A stretch of 64,000 nucleotides of DNA from Pogonophryne albipinna (lineage: Eukaryota > Chordata > Actinopteri > Perciformes > Artedidraconidae), in NCBI GenBank assembly GCA_028583405.1, contig CM053260.1, forward strand, positions 22,974,647 to 23,038,646, in the 5' to 3' direction. The notes below the pieces were generated by a model, which was given only the letters and a program-made list of their open reading frames with translations, ran no database searches and was not told the origin of the DNA. Below, one piece after another: positions 44,701-64,000 of the stretch (position 1 is its first letter; each line of letters starts with the position of its first letter). A program made the position numbers and the translations under genes.

Positions 44701-47700
44701 GCTAAACCCCCTAAAACAGGTTTATCACCCCCAAACATGAAAGCGTACTGGGAAAGGATTCACTTTTCCAATCCGAGGCAATGTCTTCTTTTTCCCTTTT
44801 TGATTATACAAATGTTATCTATAGGCGCGCCTCTGTTGAACCCCTTGATTCAGTTCATCACTCGGCCCTCAGATTTATTACAGTCGTTATACTCATCACT
44901 GCTTCTTGTATGAAAAGGTTTAAAGGATTTCTGACTATATAAAAGCCTCACATCATGCAATCACATCACTTTGAATCAGTGATTGATTAATGGTTAAAGT
45001 TAAACGATAACATTGGGGAAATTGCTTTAAGTTTTGTGCTGCACACACTATACCACACATTACAATTGCACCCAGTTGTAAACAAAAACATTTTTGATCA
45101 TTTTGATGATGATGATGACTCCATTTTCCCCATGAGTCAGTCGACGGGCCCGTTGTACAGTTTGTCTTATCAAGTGATTTGAACCTGCTCCATTGCAGGT
45201 TGCCAGAATGGGTTGATGACCAACTTAATTAGCTTCCTCAACATCAATACATTCTTATATATCAGAAAATAGCAGCTGCTTGTCACCATTGGTTGAATAA
45301 TTTGACCTCAAATTATTATTTTAGACACATGAATGTTGGTTCTCTGAAATGCTAATCAACAGTGACACAGAAAGGAAAGGAAAGAATTTGTAGCGAACTA
45401 AGACACACCACAAAGGAAATCATTTCTCAGATCTGGTAAAAACACAACATAGCAACATTTATATGACACAGTTAAGCTAAGGAAGTGCCGTGTGCTGCTA
45501 CTGCCAAAATATAACTCCACTCCATGTTTTCTCATTAGGTGAAAGGCAAGAATATCTACGCTTAAAGGACAGGCAGAAGGCATTATTATCGAGTGGTCCG
45601 AGTTACCTTTGGTGCAGCCTTGGTTTTCTTTTCCGCGGCCTTGACCTTCTGCTTGGGCTCCTTGACGTCAGTGATGGACTTCATGGCTGCAGCGGCGTGT
45701 CTCAGTATGCAGTCGTTACCACAGTACACAGAGTCCTGCTGAGCGTTATTCTCACAGCCCGGCCCGATGCATTTGGGAAGGGAAGACTCGTCCGCAGCTT
45801 TCGGCCCGGGCGTCTCCTCTGGGGGCCTCTCCTCTGGGGGCCTCTCCTCCGGCCCGGGCCTCTCGGGCCTCTCCTCCGGCCCGGGCCTCTCCTCCGGCCC
45901 GGGCCTCTCCTCCGACCCGGGCCTCTCCTCCGACCCGGGCCTCTCCTCCGACCCGGGCCTCTCCTCCGACCCGGGCCTCTCCTCCGACCCGGGCCTCTCC
46001 TCCGACCCGGGCCTCTCCTCCGACCCGGGCTTCTCCTCCGGCCCGGGCTTCTCCTCCGGCCCGGGCTTCTCCTCTGGCCCCCCCCCTGTTGGTGTTGTGT
46101 TCACCTCTACGTTTGACACCACTTTCTGCTCCGCCTCTGGTTGTGCTTTCGGCTCGGCCTTCTTCTCCACAGCTGGTGCGGCTTTCTGGACTGCTTTTGG
46201 TTGGGTTGGCTGCTGTGCGGCCTGCTACATGTCGGTACACAGTACAAATTAACAGCTAAGGATGTCATTTTGTCATCTAGATTAAAATGTACTTATCAAC
46301 CATTAAACCCCCAAAATTGTGAATGTTAACTGCTTTAAATATCCAACAATCATATAATGGTTGAAATTGTGATTATTGATCAACACTAAACATGTACTAT
46401 AGAGAGGCGAAGTCCCTCCCTTTCCGGGGGAGCTCCATGGAACCTTATTTCGGAAAAATTAGGTATTGAAGTCAATGGCGAGAAAGATTATCTTTCGATC
46501 CCGTTTGAATTGTGCCACGAATTACACAGATGATGTTTGTCAATTTAAAAGATAATTTTGCAAGTAAAATAAAATAAAAATGTGTCGTAAAACTGTGAAG
46601 TAACACTTGTTTTTTGTGAAACCGATCAATGAACTACATCTCCCGTCTCGCACCACACACCAAGATGGCCGTCACGTTGGAACATTTCACTTCTTTCTTT
46701 CAGAATGAGGCGAGAAGTATTAAAAGAGGTGAAAATCACTCCAAGTCTGGGCATGTTGAGAGCTGTACATACACACAAGGGGAGTTAGTCGGTTCCAAGA
46801 GCCAGCATTCTGGGATTTGTAGTCTTTCTAGTTGCGTATTTTTTTGGTTTTACGACAAACTGTGACTTTTTTGACATGGAAATAATTTTTTAGGATTGAC
46901 AAACATCATGTGTAATTCGTGGCACAATTCAAACGGGATCGAAAGATACGTTTTCTCTCCCCATTGACTTCAATACATAATTTTTCCGAAATAAGGTCCC
47001 ATGGGTTGGAAGTAGATGGGCGGGACTTCGCCTCTATGAAGCATTGGAAGACAAAACATCAGGCAAATCAGTCAATAAATGATTAGCTGGACTCATAATA
47101 ACACAGCCGTTGATTTGAGCTCAGTTTGAACCTACCGGCTGAAAGATCTTAATCTTCTTCTTCCCAGTTGGATTAGTGGCTTTTTCTATCCTGCCTTTGA
47201 TGCCCTGGTCCTCTGATCCCCTCTCTTCAGCTCCAATGGTGGAGGGTGGAAGTGCCGCCCCCAACTGAACACCTAACATACTGGAGTCTAGCCCAAAGGT
47301 TGCAGCGGAAAATAAGAGAGTCTGCGCTCTGGCCTTCCCCAGATCTATGTTAGAGGAGAGCATAGAAGTGGCGGGTCGGACCAGCTGCTGTTTCTTAGCG
47401 GTGCAGTTGGGGCAAATGTAGTCTTCCCCATTTCTCTCCATCAGGCGCCCGCGGGCCTCAGTGATGCCCACACAGTCTCCATGGAACCACTCCTCACAGC
47501 GGTCACAGCAGATCATGAACCTGGAGAGCACAGAGCTTTTATAGTGCCAACCAAAACTCAGTCTAGCATTCTTTACCACACTTTTTGAGAATTAACACAA
47601 CATGGAAATGTGGAAACACACTGTGGCTGTAAATACGAGCCTGACGACAAGAAGATGACATACATTGAAACTTAAAATGGCATTGTTTAAAGAGCAATTG

Positions 47701-50094
47701 GTATTATATTAATTAAAATGTACTTCATTGTTAAACACATTAAAGGTAGGGTAGGTACGAATGGAGAAACCAGCTCGAGTGCGCTAGAATTTGAAAGTAC
47801 GCAACCGAAAAAAATCTGCCCTTCCTTCAGACTTCCTTACAGAGCCCCTCCTCCAACACACATACGCGCACATGACCAATGAGGGCACGAGATAAGTTTG
47901 TGCACAGATGGAAGCTGACAGGCAGGTAGGCCATCCAGTTACTTTAGCCGGGCCGGCTCAGATGATTGGTCGTGCTTTTTACAGTACTACGGCTTCCACA
48001 GATGACATTTTTTAATGGATTTTTTGTCAAAGCACTTAAGATATTCATTGCTATCGGGATGTTAAGAGCATTCCATGGAATATAAGTGTTTCTGAAGTGA
48101 ATTACCTACCCCACCTTTAAATCGACTCTGCAGTCAGGATGCATCAGTGAGAATCAATTACAGGCTAATAATGGGAAATCTATTTTTACCATGCATTTTT
48201 CCGATAATACAATTATAGCCGACAACCTGGCTCATAACACAAAGCCAAATTAATTTCAACTACTTATTAATCGCAGCATCTACAAATTATGAGAAAGAAG
48301 GTGGTGCTATCCATATCTAACGTTGTTGGCGTTCTGTAACAGTTTCAGAGAAAGATAGCCTAGCCCCCCCCCCACACACACCACAACACACACTTGCTGC
48401 TAAATACCAACAAACTACGTGCAATATATAAATGCCGTTAATAACTGTACACTGCAAATGATTCCTTATTTTTTGTTGTTTTAAGAATAGTGATGTTAGT
48501 AAGATTTGTTTAGGTCTGAGCTATGGATTATTAAATCATCCATCCTTTCTTACTAAATCTAGAATGTCTTACCCTGAAGTTATTGTTTTAATACAACATT
48601 GAGACATATTCAGTTATCTGATAAGAAACGGGTAGATATTGGTCAAACTAACCCCATATTATATCACTCACAAATATCACAAATAAATACCTTTTGTTGT
48701 GTTTCTGGCGACAGATGCAATAAAGTGCATTGGGGTCATAACCTCCCTCATCTGAATCCATGGAAGACGACGTGGAGGAGGAAGATGAAGACATCGAAGA
48801 GTCATTCTCATCCTCGTTGTCGCCTTGTGGGTTGCGCATTATTCCAGAAGGTTGGGTGGCGTTCGGCTTCGTCTCCTTCTTGACAGGAGTGGTGATCTTG
48901 TTGGCGGAGGCGGGACCTTTAACAGGGGTGGTGCTCTTAGTGGCTGCCCTCTTTTTATTGATGTATGTTCTTATGGGTCCACGTTTGACAGTCATCGATG
49001 CAGGCTTGCCGGTGCTCTCCTCGTCAGTCTCTTTGTCCGAGTCCTTGTCCGTTTCCTCTTTGTCGTTTTCATCTCCATGTTGGTTCTCCTCCTCGACAAC
49101 CTCCTTCTCCCCAGAGTCCTGCTCTAGCTGAGGCTGTGCTGCATTAGTGCCCTCTACATCTTCAGGACTGGGATTACTTTCTCCGTCTTTTTTCTCTTCA
49201 TCTTTATCCTGTAGCTGGTCTTTCTTGGCAGCGTCTCTGCTTTCTTCATCATTCTCAGAGCTCCCCTCATCTTTGACTGTCACTCCACCACCTCCTCGAG
49301 TCTGTCTGCCGCCTCGACTTTTCCGTTGGGGCTGCTTCCTTGTGCTGCTTCTCGTCTTCCTCTCGGGGGACTCTGTCTTGTCCTCTGCAGCCTTGGTGTC
49401 AGCATTTCCATCGAAGCTGGCCTCTGAGGCAGTCTCTGCATCAGTTGGGGTTTGGGAAGGAGGATCTCCACTCTCCAGACTAGGAGGGGCGCTCCTTCTT
49501 GTCCCTCTTTTGGCGGTCGATAGGAATTCCTCTAGTTTGTCAGTGCGCTTAGGCTGCCTGCCGCTGCGCCGTACAGGACAGTCGGTTACTGCCTCCACTG
49601 GCATATCTCTTTTTGCAACAGTGGACCGGCGGAAAGACCAGGTCTTCTTTAACTCACTGTTGGCCGGGGAAGAGTTCTCTGGCTCCTCTATCGTCTCTTT
49701 GGCCACATTCTCGCTCTCGGTGTGAAGTGGTTCTTTCTGCGATCTATTCCCTTCAACAAATCCTGTGAACAAACAAAGCAAGCTGTATTCAAAGAGAACA
49801 GATGACTATCCACTACTAACTAACTACGACAGTCTTCAGGGTGTAACATAGCCAAGAAACTACACACTTTTACTGATGAGCCTACAAAACCAATTATAAC
49901 AATTATTATTTGTTTTAATCATTTAAAGATCATAGAACCACAACTGTGCCCAGTATTGCTACAATGTCAACACCCCTTCATTGTGAGTGGAAGAGATGCT
50001 CAGCCAAGGTACCTTGAGAGCAGCTATCCATACTGTCCTGGCTCTGCTCTGTTTCAGGAGCTACACAAAGCTCAGGGCTCGCATTCTCCTCCAT
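31464..50094 (-). CDS. dido1: Death-inducer obliterator 1 (PHD, TFIIS-M, SPOC transcription regulator), complete
   Basis: Fifteen coding exons: 50094-50013, 49762-48691, 47520-47136, 46221-45607, 43346-43079, 40613-40103, 40011-39852, 39740-39624, 39541-39386, 39119-38960, 38416-37969, 37404-37257, 37145-37056, 36970-36775 and 35767-31464. They sum to 8712 bases (2903 residues) with no frame break. The PHD finger (about 374-425) has YCICRQ, CCDRCEEWFHGDC and ICPNC; the DIDO PHD binds H3K4me3. A Cys-rich patch (CIGPGC, YCGNDC) is in exon 4, TFIIS-M near 940-1071 (RRSLTDIIFKR, FNLKDPKNKGLFYRVV) and SPOC near 1330-1470 (WKGLINMQSVAKF, FSYFSSRKRFGVV). The last exon holds a Pro-rich then an Arg/Glu/Asp-rich tail. 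DIDO1 acts in the nucleus on elongating RNA polymerase II. The length exceeds human DIDO1 (about 2240 residues), partly through tandem repeats. Mammals make shorter isoforms by alternative 3' ends; this is the long form. Confidence 0.93.
32010..32730 (-). repeat. dido1: 30-bp minisatellite coding about 24 RERERDPEHP decapeptides in dido1
   Basis: Thirty-base units follow one another without spacers. From N- to C-terminal the variable tetrapeptides run PERN, PEHP x7, PEQP x2, PEHP x2, PERI x3, PERT x2, PDRT x2, PERT x2, then single degenerate copies. The copies at 32460-32700 are almost identical; those below 32100 are degenerate. As the unit is a multiple of three, several other frames also stay open. 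Confidence 0.92.
36775..37404 (-). CDS. dido1: dido1 coding exons 12-14: SPOC domain
   Basis: Exons 37404-37257, 37145-37056 and 36970-36775 code the SPOC fold: IWKGLINMQSVAKFVTKAYL, TIHIGGRISPSTVWDYV, LCLIRFHPATEEEE, YFSSRKRFGVVANN and RIKDLYLIPLS. In the PHF3/DIDO family SPOC reads phosphorylated RNA polymerase II C-terminal repeats. The donors after exons 12 (GTTAGC) and 13 (GTTTGA) are weak. Confidence 0.88.
43079..43346 (-). CDS. dido1: dido1 coding exon 5 with an acidic Asp/Glu run
   Basis: After KSAAGSKRKQKEAEED comes a run of nine Asp, then mixed Asp and Glu to about 25 acidic residues (43190-43265), encoded by GAT/GAC/GAG repeats. The donor is GTATGT, chosen over the nearer GTGTAT because only it keeps the frame into exon 6. 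Confidence 0.85.
43918..43963 (+). mobile_element. End fragment of a hAT-like element
   Basis: It ends in GGGCCTTGAGTTTGACACCC, shared almost exactly with the right end of the element at 20149-20730. Confidence 0.5.
44101..44273. mobile_element. Palindromic 173-bp element in a dido1 intron
   Basis: Arms 44101-44176 and 44198-44273 are about 90 percent inverted copies, sharing TTCTCAATGTCGAGTAAA and AAGTATACTACGTCAT, around a 21-base loop. It is probably a short foldback DNA transposon. Confidence 0.7.
45607..46221 (-). CDS. dido1: dido1 coding exon 4 with a PGSEER hexapeptide array
   Basis: The exon is 615 bases, phase 0 at both ends, so it can be skipped without breaking the frame. Its middle (about 45840-46080) is an 18-bp minisatellite coding PEEKPG three times, then SEERPG about seven times, then PEERPG variants. 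Beyond it lies the conserved CIGPGCENNAQQDSVYCGND patch. The acceptor is a tandem TAGCAG, so one Gln can be added or dropped at the exon start (46221 or 46224). Confidence 0.88.
46397..47038. mobile_element. 642-bp DNA element with about 155-bp inverted arms in a dido1 intron
   Basis: The left arm (46397-46558) and right arm (46880-47038) are inverted copies: both contain TTATTTCGGAAAAATTA, TATTGAAGTCAATGG and CGATCCCGTTTGAATTGTGC. The ends read AGAGGCGAAGTCCC. The unique centre holds AAGATGGCCG, a YY1-type core. No transposase is present, so it is a non-autonomous foldback or MITE-like element. A target duplication is not clear. Confidence 0.75.
47744..48116. mobile_element. TTAA-flanked 373-bp MITE in a dido1 intron
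   Basis: The ends are AGGTAGGGTAGGTA and its near-perfect complement TACCTACCCCACCT. Both ends abut TTAA (47740-47743 and 48117-48120), the target duplication of piggyBac and Kolobok-type transposons. There is no coding sequence. Confidence 0.7.
48691..49762 (-). CDS. dido1: dido1 coding exon 2: basic/acidic linker and first half of the PHD finger
   Basis: The exon opens FVEGNRSQKEPLH and ends YCICRQKHNKR, splitting the PHD finger; exon 3 resumes with FMICCDRCEEW. It carries Arg-rich patches (RRSGRQPKRTDKLEEFL) and long Glu/Asp/Lys stretches with many Ser sites. It is the largest exon after the terminal one. Confidence 0.9.
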
Positions 50095-50131
50095 AGATGA
50101 TCGAGACAATCACTACGTTCAAACAGAATGT
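50013..50131 (-). other. dido1: dido1 first coding exon with its 5' UTR part
   Basis: A strong acceptor (CTTCTCTTAACTGTAG) opens the exon at 50131; the start codon at 50094 is followed by EENASPELCVAPETEQSQDS. The donor GTACCT is at 50012. The upstream bases of the exon are untranslated. Confidence 0.75.
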
Positions 50132-50704
50132 CTACAGTTAAGAGAAGAGCACAAGAGACCAGCCATGAGTAACTCTTTCCATTTTATAATACGGCAAATA
50201 CTGGGGGGGGCTTATTAATAAGGCAAGCTGGTACTACCAAGATGTTCCCATCACCAGGACAAATGTTGTTGTTGGTCATTTAAAATGTTCAAATGTAGCC
50301 AAAACAGAATTACTTCATATAATAGTATTCCATCTTACACACATTCATTTGTCCTTATTCTATGTATCATGGCATTTTCAATTGCATAGCTTAAGAGATC
50401 ATGCTCTTCAATTTAAGAGCCTATTATGATCCGTTTCCTTTTATAAGTAGTGTTGGTTCAGTGCAATACAGATTTTTTTCAAGTTCCTTAAAATCTATTC
50501 CAAAAATAGTAAACCGCAGTTGCCGCTGAGTAAAAGGCTACTGAGGTCCTTAGCGGGACACATGTTGGGATGTCCGTCTTTGACACTAGCTCGACTGTCT
50601 GTTCCAAATAAATGTATCCATACGCATTTGGGTTTTCAAACTCATATCGAACACACATGTGACTTCTTATATCAATAACAGGTATATGTAAAAACTCCTA
50701 TATG

Positions 50705-50885
50705 TAATCAATCAATCAATGTTTATTTATATAGCCCAATATCACAAATGTTACATTTGTCTCAGTGGACTTCACAGTTTGTACAGAATACCAGTATGAC
50801 AATACGACACCCTCTGTCCTTAGACCCTCACATCGTACAAGGAAAAACTTCCGGAGAAAACCCACAGTCATGTAAATAACCTGCT
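50705..50885 (-). mobile_element. LINE-like tail with TCAA repeats in a dido1 5' intron
   Basis: TCAATCAATCAATG is followed by TTTATTTATATAGCCC and further sequence of a type very common in fish genomes. It is a truncated retroposon end; family uncertain. Confidence 0.5.
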
Positions 50886-51360
50886 GGGCCATTATATAAG
50901 CATATAAAATGCAAATGTCAGAATCAGTTGAAATGTAGGCAGAAATGCCCATTGTAAAATGTTCTAGAGAATATACATCGTTGTCACAAACTTTTTAAAA
51001 AGAGAACTTATTTCTTATATGCATGTTGAAAAACTACAATTACCATTGGCTGAGTTTTTAAATTATCAGATTTCAATATGGAACTCTGAAAAATGGGAGT
51101 ATCAGTTGGACTTTATTCTGGACTTTTAAACACTGAACGATTTTGGACATTGGAATAGATAAATACATGTTTAATAGTCATACATTCTAAGGCACAATGT
51201 TTTCTGGCCCAAAACAATATAGATATTGTAAATGTTGATTTTAAATCGATGATATTCTTTTCAAGTGTTATTTATTATGAGAATTCACGGAAACTGGACT
51301 TTATTTGAGATTCTCCAGGGCCAAACGGGCACACATAAAATAAATAGGCATTGTCTTTAC

Positions 51361-51455
51361 CTGCAGTTCAGCAGTGATGATTAACAGAGTTGTTCTTCAA
51401 ACAAAGCAAAAGCCTTGCACCAGTAGTCATCTGTCTTGGTACAAGGTCAAAGGAT
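51361..51455 (-). other. dido1: Predicted non-coding 5' UTR exon of dido1
   Basis: On the minus strand a pyrimidine-rich acceptor (CTCTTCTTTTTGGCAG) precedes this 95-base stretch and a donor (CTGCAG then GTAAAG) follows it. It has an ATG opening a 22-codon frame that ends inside the exon, so it would act as an upstream ORF. Confidence 0.5.
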
Positions 51456-52906
51456 CTGCCAAAAAGAAGAGACCAGTAAAACCCAAGAACTCCACACTGG
51501 TTTGAGATGCAACAACAGCTAGGGCTAGTTGAGATGACGAATATAAACATATGTGTATTTTCTGAAAAAGTAAGATGCTTAGTCACTGGGATATTAATCA
51601 ATTCCATAACTGCTATATACACCATGTTCCCAGTTGGAATATTGAATGCCAAAGCACAAGTGAAATGATCAACATTAATAAAGCATGCATGTCTTTAAAG
51701 TGACCCAGTTAAGGGGCTGGTATCGTTCATGCTGACTCATTGAGTAGGCGTATCGGACACTCGTATCTTATTCTTTTCACCTGCCTTTCTTGCTAAAATG
51801 CTGCTATGAAACGAGTCTTCTGAAGTCTGAACTTTGAGGTAAATGCGAAATTATACCTGCTAGTAGATTGAATAGCTTTACACACTGCACAGTCAACATT
51901 TGAAAAAGAATACAGCTAATGATTCCAATTAATAAAGTATTTATTCAATTCTGTGATCACAGCACCGTGCCACGTGAATGGCAGGAAAAACTGTTGCCAA
52001 GAGAGGTGGGAGGGACCGCTGACATCTAATTTAACACTAGCGTTTAACAAACAAACCGATGAGAGAAACAGTCTGTAGAAATTTCGCTATACGACATGTT
52101 GACACAGTAAGGCCGTTTGTAGTGAGTATTTGCCGCTTGAAACCAAAATATTGAAGCTGCACTGGGCCTTGGTGCGCATGATATAGTAAATCTTACATTT
52201 CAATAAATCACAGCCATGCATAGGTATCACTCTAATGCAGGCCTACGTATCTGTAAATATTTAAGAAATAAGCCAAACTATATTGTGGATATCAGACATC
52301 GACCTAGAACAACAGAATGTCACGCGACCTCCTGAGACCGTACACAGCCCATGATAGCTAACACCGACCGTTAGAAAACGTTAACCATAAGCCCAGTGGC
52401 ACAAACTGTTCTTTGCTTTAATTGACCGGTCACAATAAGCAACTATGTACCTGGCGTTAAGCGTCTTGACATGTTTGTGGTTTTCGTCGTTTATTTGCAT
52501 CTACAGCGAGTAACTAAACGATGCGAAACGTGCACTTGTAGCTAACAAGCCTAGCTAAGGCTAATAGCCAGCACGAGCACAGGAATGCTAACGGAAAACT
52601 CAATCTGTAGCTATTAGCCACTTAGCTTACAGAGGAAATTATAGCAAATAACGCTAACTATCAACCATTAAGCTTAATGCGACATGCGTTTCGTAACTAG
52701 AGTCATATTCAACTAACACATGCAAATTATTAAGGACAAATACAAGCGTAATCTGCACACCAGTTAACGTTTGAGCTAACATCAACGCAGCTTACATCAT
52801 CTTAAACCGACCTGCAGAAAGAACACAACTGAGACACGGGCGTATCTCACACATCATTTTAAACCACATACATTGCTAAAATATCCATTTGTTGCAGTCT
52901 ACCCAC

Positions 52907-53030
52907 CTAAAGGCTAGAAATACCGATGATATGCCCTCGTTCTTCGGGTCAGTCCTCCATTTTCCATTCCCGCTGGAGGAGCTAACTGACTGCGGCAGAT
53001 GGCTGACGGTTAGAGTACGCTCAGCGTGTC
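52907..53030 (-). promoter_or_regulatory. dido1: Predicted dido1 first exon and promoter
   Basis: On the minus strand a donor (CCTTTAG then GTGGGT) lies at 52907. Upstream sequence is locally CpG-richer than its AT-rich surroundings, without an obvious TATA box. An NRF1-type GCATGCGC is at 53064-53071. The predicted exon holds a minimal upstream frame, ATGGAGGACTGA. The transcription start is a guess near 53.0 kb. Confidence 0.45.
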
Positions 53031-53165
53031 TGCAGCGCCCCCATCGGAAAGGAGGGGAACTGAGCATGCGCGAACAACAGTACTGGGTTTGTTTGGCTTG
53101 TAGTCCTACGCATTGTAGTACAAGATACAAAGTAATACGTAATCTTCATGCTAGCATATTTCGTT

Positions 53166-54130
53166 TTTATTTGATTATATTAGAAAAAAATAAAGATGTA
53201 CAATCTAAATGGAAATGTGGCTGGATTTGATCACTTCCATTAATCACTTGTAGTAGACAATATATTAATATACTGAATGTATCGCATCGTATACCAATCA
53301 AATATGCGTCAGGTTTCACATTTGGGAAGTGGGAACCATCCATTCTGTTAAGGAATGAGTTGCAGCTTAAAGTTGTCAAAATCACAAACTTCTTCTGATA
53401 TTTGATACAGAATTGCAGAATTTTGACCACACATGCGTCTGTATTTAATGCCCTAATTAAAATGTAAATTACAACTATAAACCAACAATTTTACCAGATG
53501 GTATTATCCAAACTTGAGTTTAAGAATGTATTTTCCAACTCACACTAGTTAAAGCTACGCCATTGGATTGCAAACTGCATTGTAAACATTGAAACAGTTT
53601 GTTTAAAATGTTTGTATTTGTTAGTTTCTTTGCAGTATACAGCAGGCAACAATAGAATAACATATACATTAACATCAAATATAAAATAGCAAATGTACAG
53701 ACGTTTCTGTCAACAGTCTAATCTAACCTCTGGGTGGTCCAATATCAAGGGTTACATTTTTGCAGTTTGAAACTGTTAACACTATGATTATGTTTTGTGA
53801 CACTCAGGCATGCTCTTAAGATCTGTAAGCTGACAGCTCTCCAAAGTTGGTAAATGTGCATGAATGTGCAGTATACATTTTGTAGACTGCCCCCTCTAGT
53901 GGTTATTATCTGCTGTCAGTCTTGTTTCCACATTTAAAATGTAACCACTGTGCACTGGGATATGTGAGCCTAAAAAGGCAAACACAAATATAGATATATA
54001 TTTATATATCAAAAAGGATTTAGATTGCTCCCTCAACAGCCGCTTGAACAGACAAATTTACATCGACATATCTTTATAGTGGAAAAAAAATATCTACAAA
54101 CATTTACATTTTCAAGTATGGAAATCTTGT
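53166..54130 (-). other. zmynd8: zmynd8 3' UTR and gap before the dido1 promoter
   Basis: AT-rich sequence after the zmynd8 stop. A minus-strand AATAAA at 53166-53171 is one possible 3' end; if used, only about 100-150 bases separate it from the dido1 promoter. I see no open frame of note. Confidence 0.4.

Positions 54131-64000
<9,870 letters not shown>

Noticed and set aside
45490..46252. Plus-strand frames with LLRPGP or SSDPGL repeats
   Set aside because: Antisense readings of the dido1 PGSEER array.
48760..49725. Plus-strand Ser/Leu-rich frames opposite dido1 exon 2
   Set aside because: Antisense to Glu/Lys/Asp-rich coding sequence, which routinely yields such frames.

Overview
The window reads as nuclear DNA of a ray-finned fish, almost certainly a teleost. 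Its genes are intron-rich with vertebrate-type GT-AG splice sites and encode animal chromatin and channel proteins. The non-coding part is full of teleost-style short transposons, LINE tails and microsatellites. The species cannot be named from sequence alone.

Layout. 1-21 kb is gene-poor: no convincing gene, but many transposable-element remnants (a hAT-type element at 2590-3408, TTAA-flanked elements, a tRNA-derived SINE at about 13.84-14.16 kb) and an AT-rich block near 15.2-16.0 kb that looks like possible regulatory DNA. 21.2-23.4 kb, minus strand: a two-exon TASK-type two-pore potassium channel, best matched to KCNK15. 27.2-29.8 kb, plus strand: an eight-exon opioid-growth-factor-receptor-like gene with a triple GAAA interferon-response motif just upstream of the start codon. 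31.5-50.1 kb, minus strand: complete DIDO1, 15 coding exons (PHD, TFIIS-M and SPOC domains and a very long charged tail), with two 5' untranslated exons reaching to about 53.0 kb. 54.1-64.0 kb, minus strand: ZMYND8 from its PHD finger to its stop codon; only roughly the first 70 codons lie beyond the window.

I spliced all four genes by hand. Every exon joins in frame with no premature stop, so none appears to be a pseudogene. ogfr-like and dido1 are convergent. zmynd8 and dido1 are tandem on the minus strand, with little more than 1 kb between the zmynd8 stop codon and the dido1 promoter. From general knowledge, all four human counterparts lie on the long arm of chromosome 20, so the block looks like conserved vertebrate linkage.

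Functionally, DIDO1 and ZMYND8 are both nuclear readers that couple histone marks to transcription. The channel sets resting membrane conductance. The OGFR-like protein is poorly understood, and its promoter motif suggests interferon control. The most notable features are that motif, a run of about 24 copies of a 30-bp unit coding a charged decapeptide in DIDO1, a GC-AG intron in the channel gene, and several transposons with clear target-site duplications or long foldback arms inside introns.
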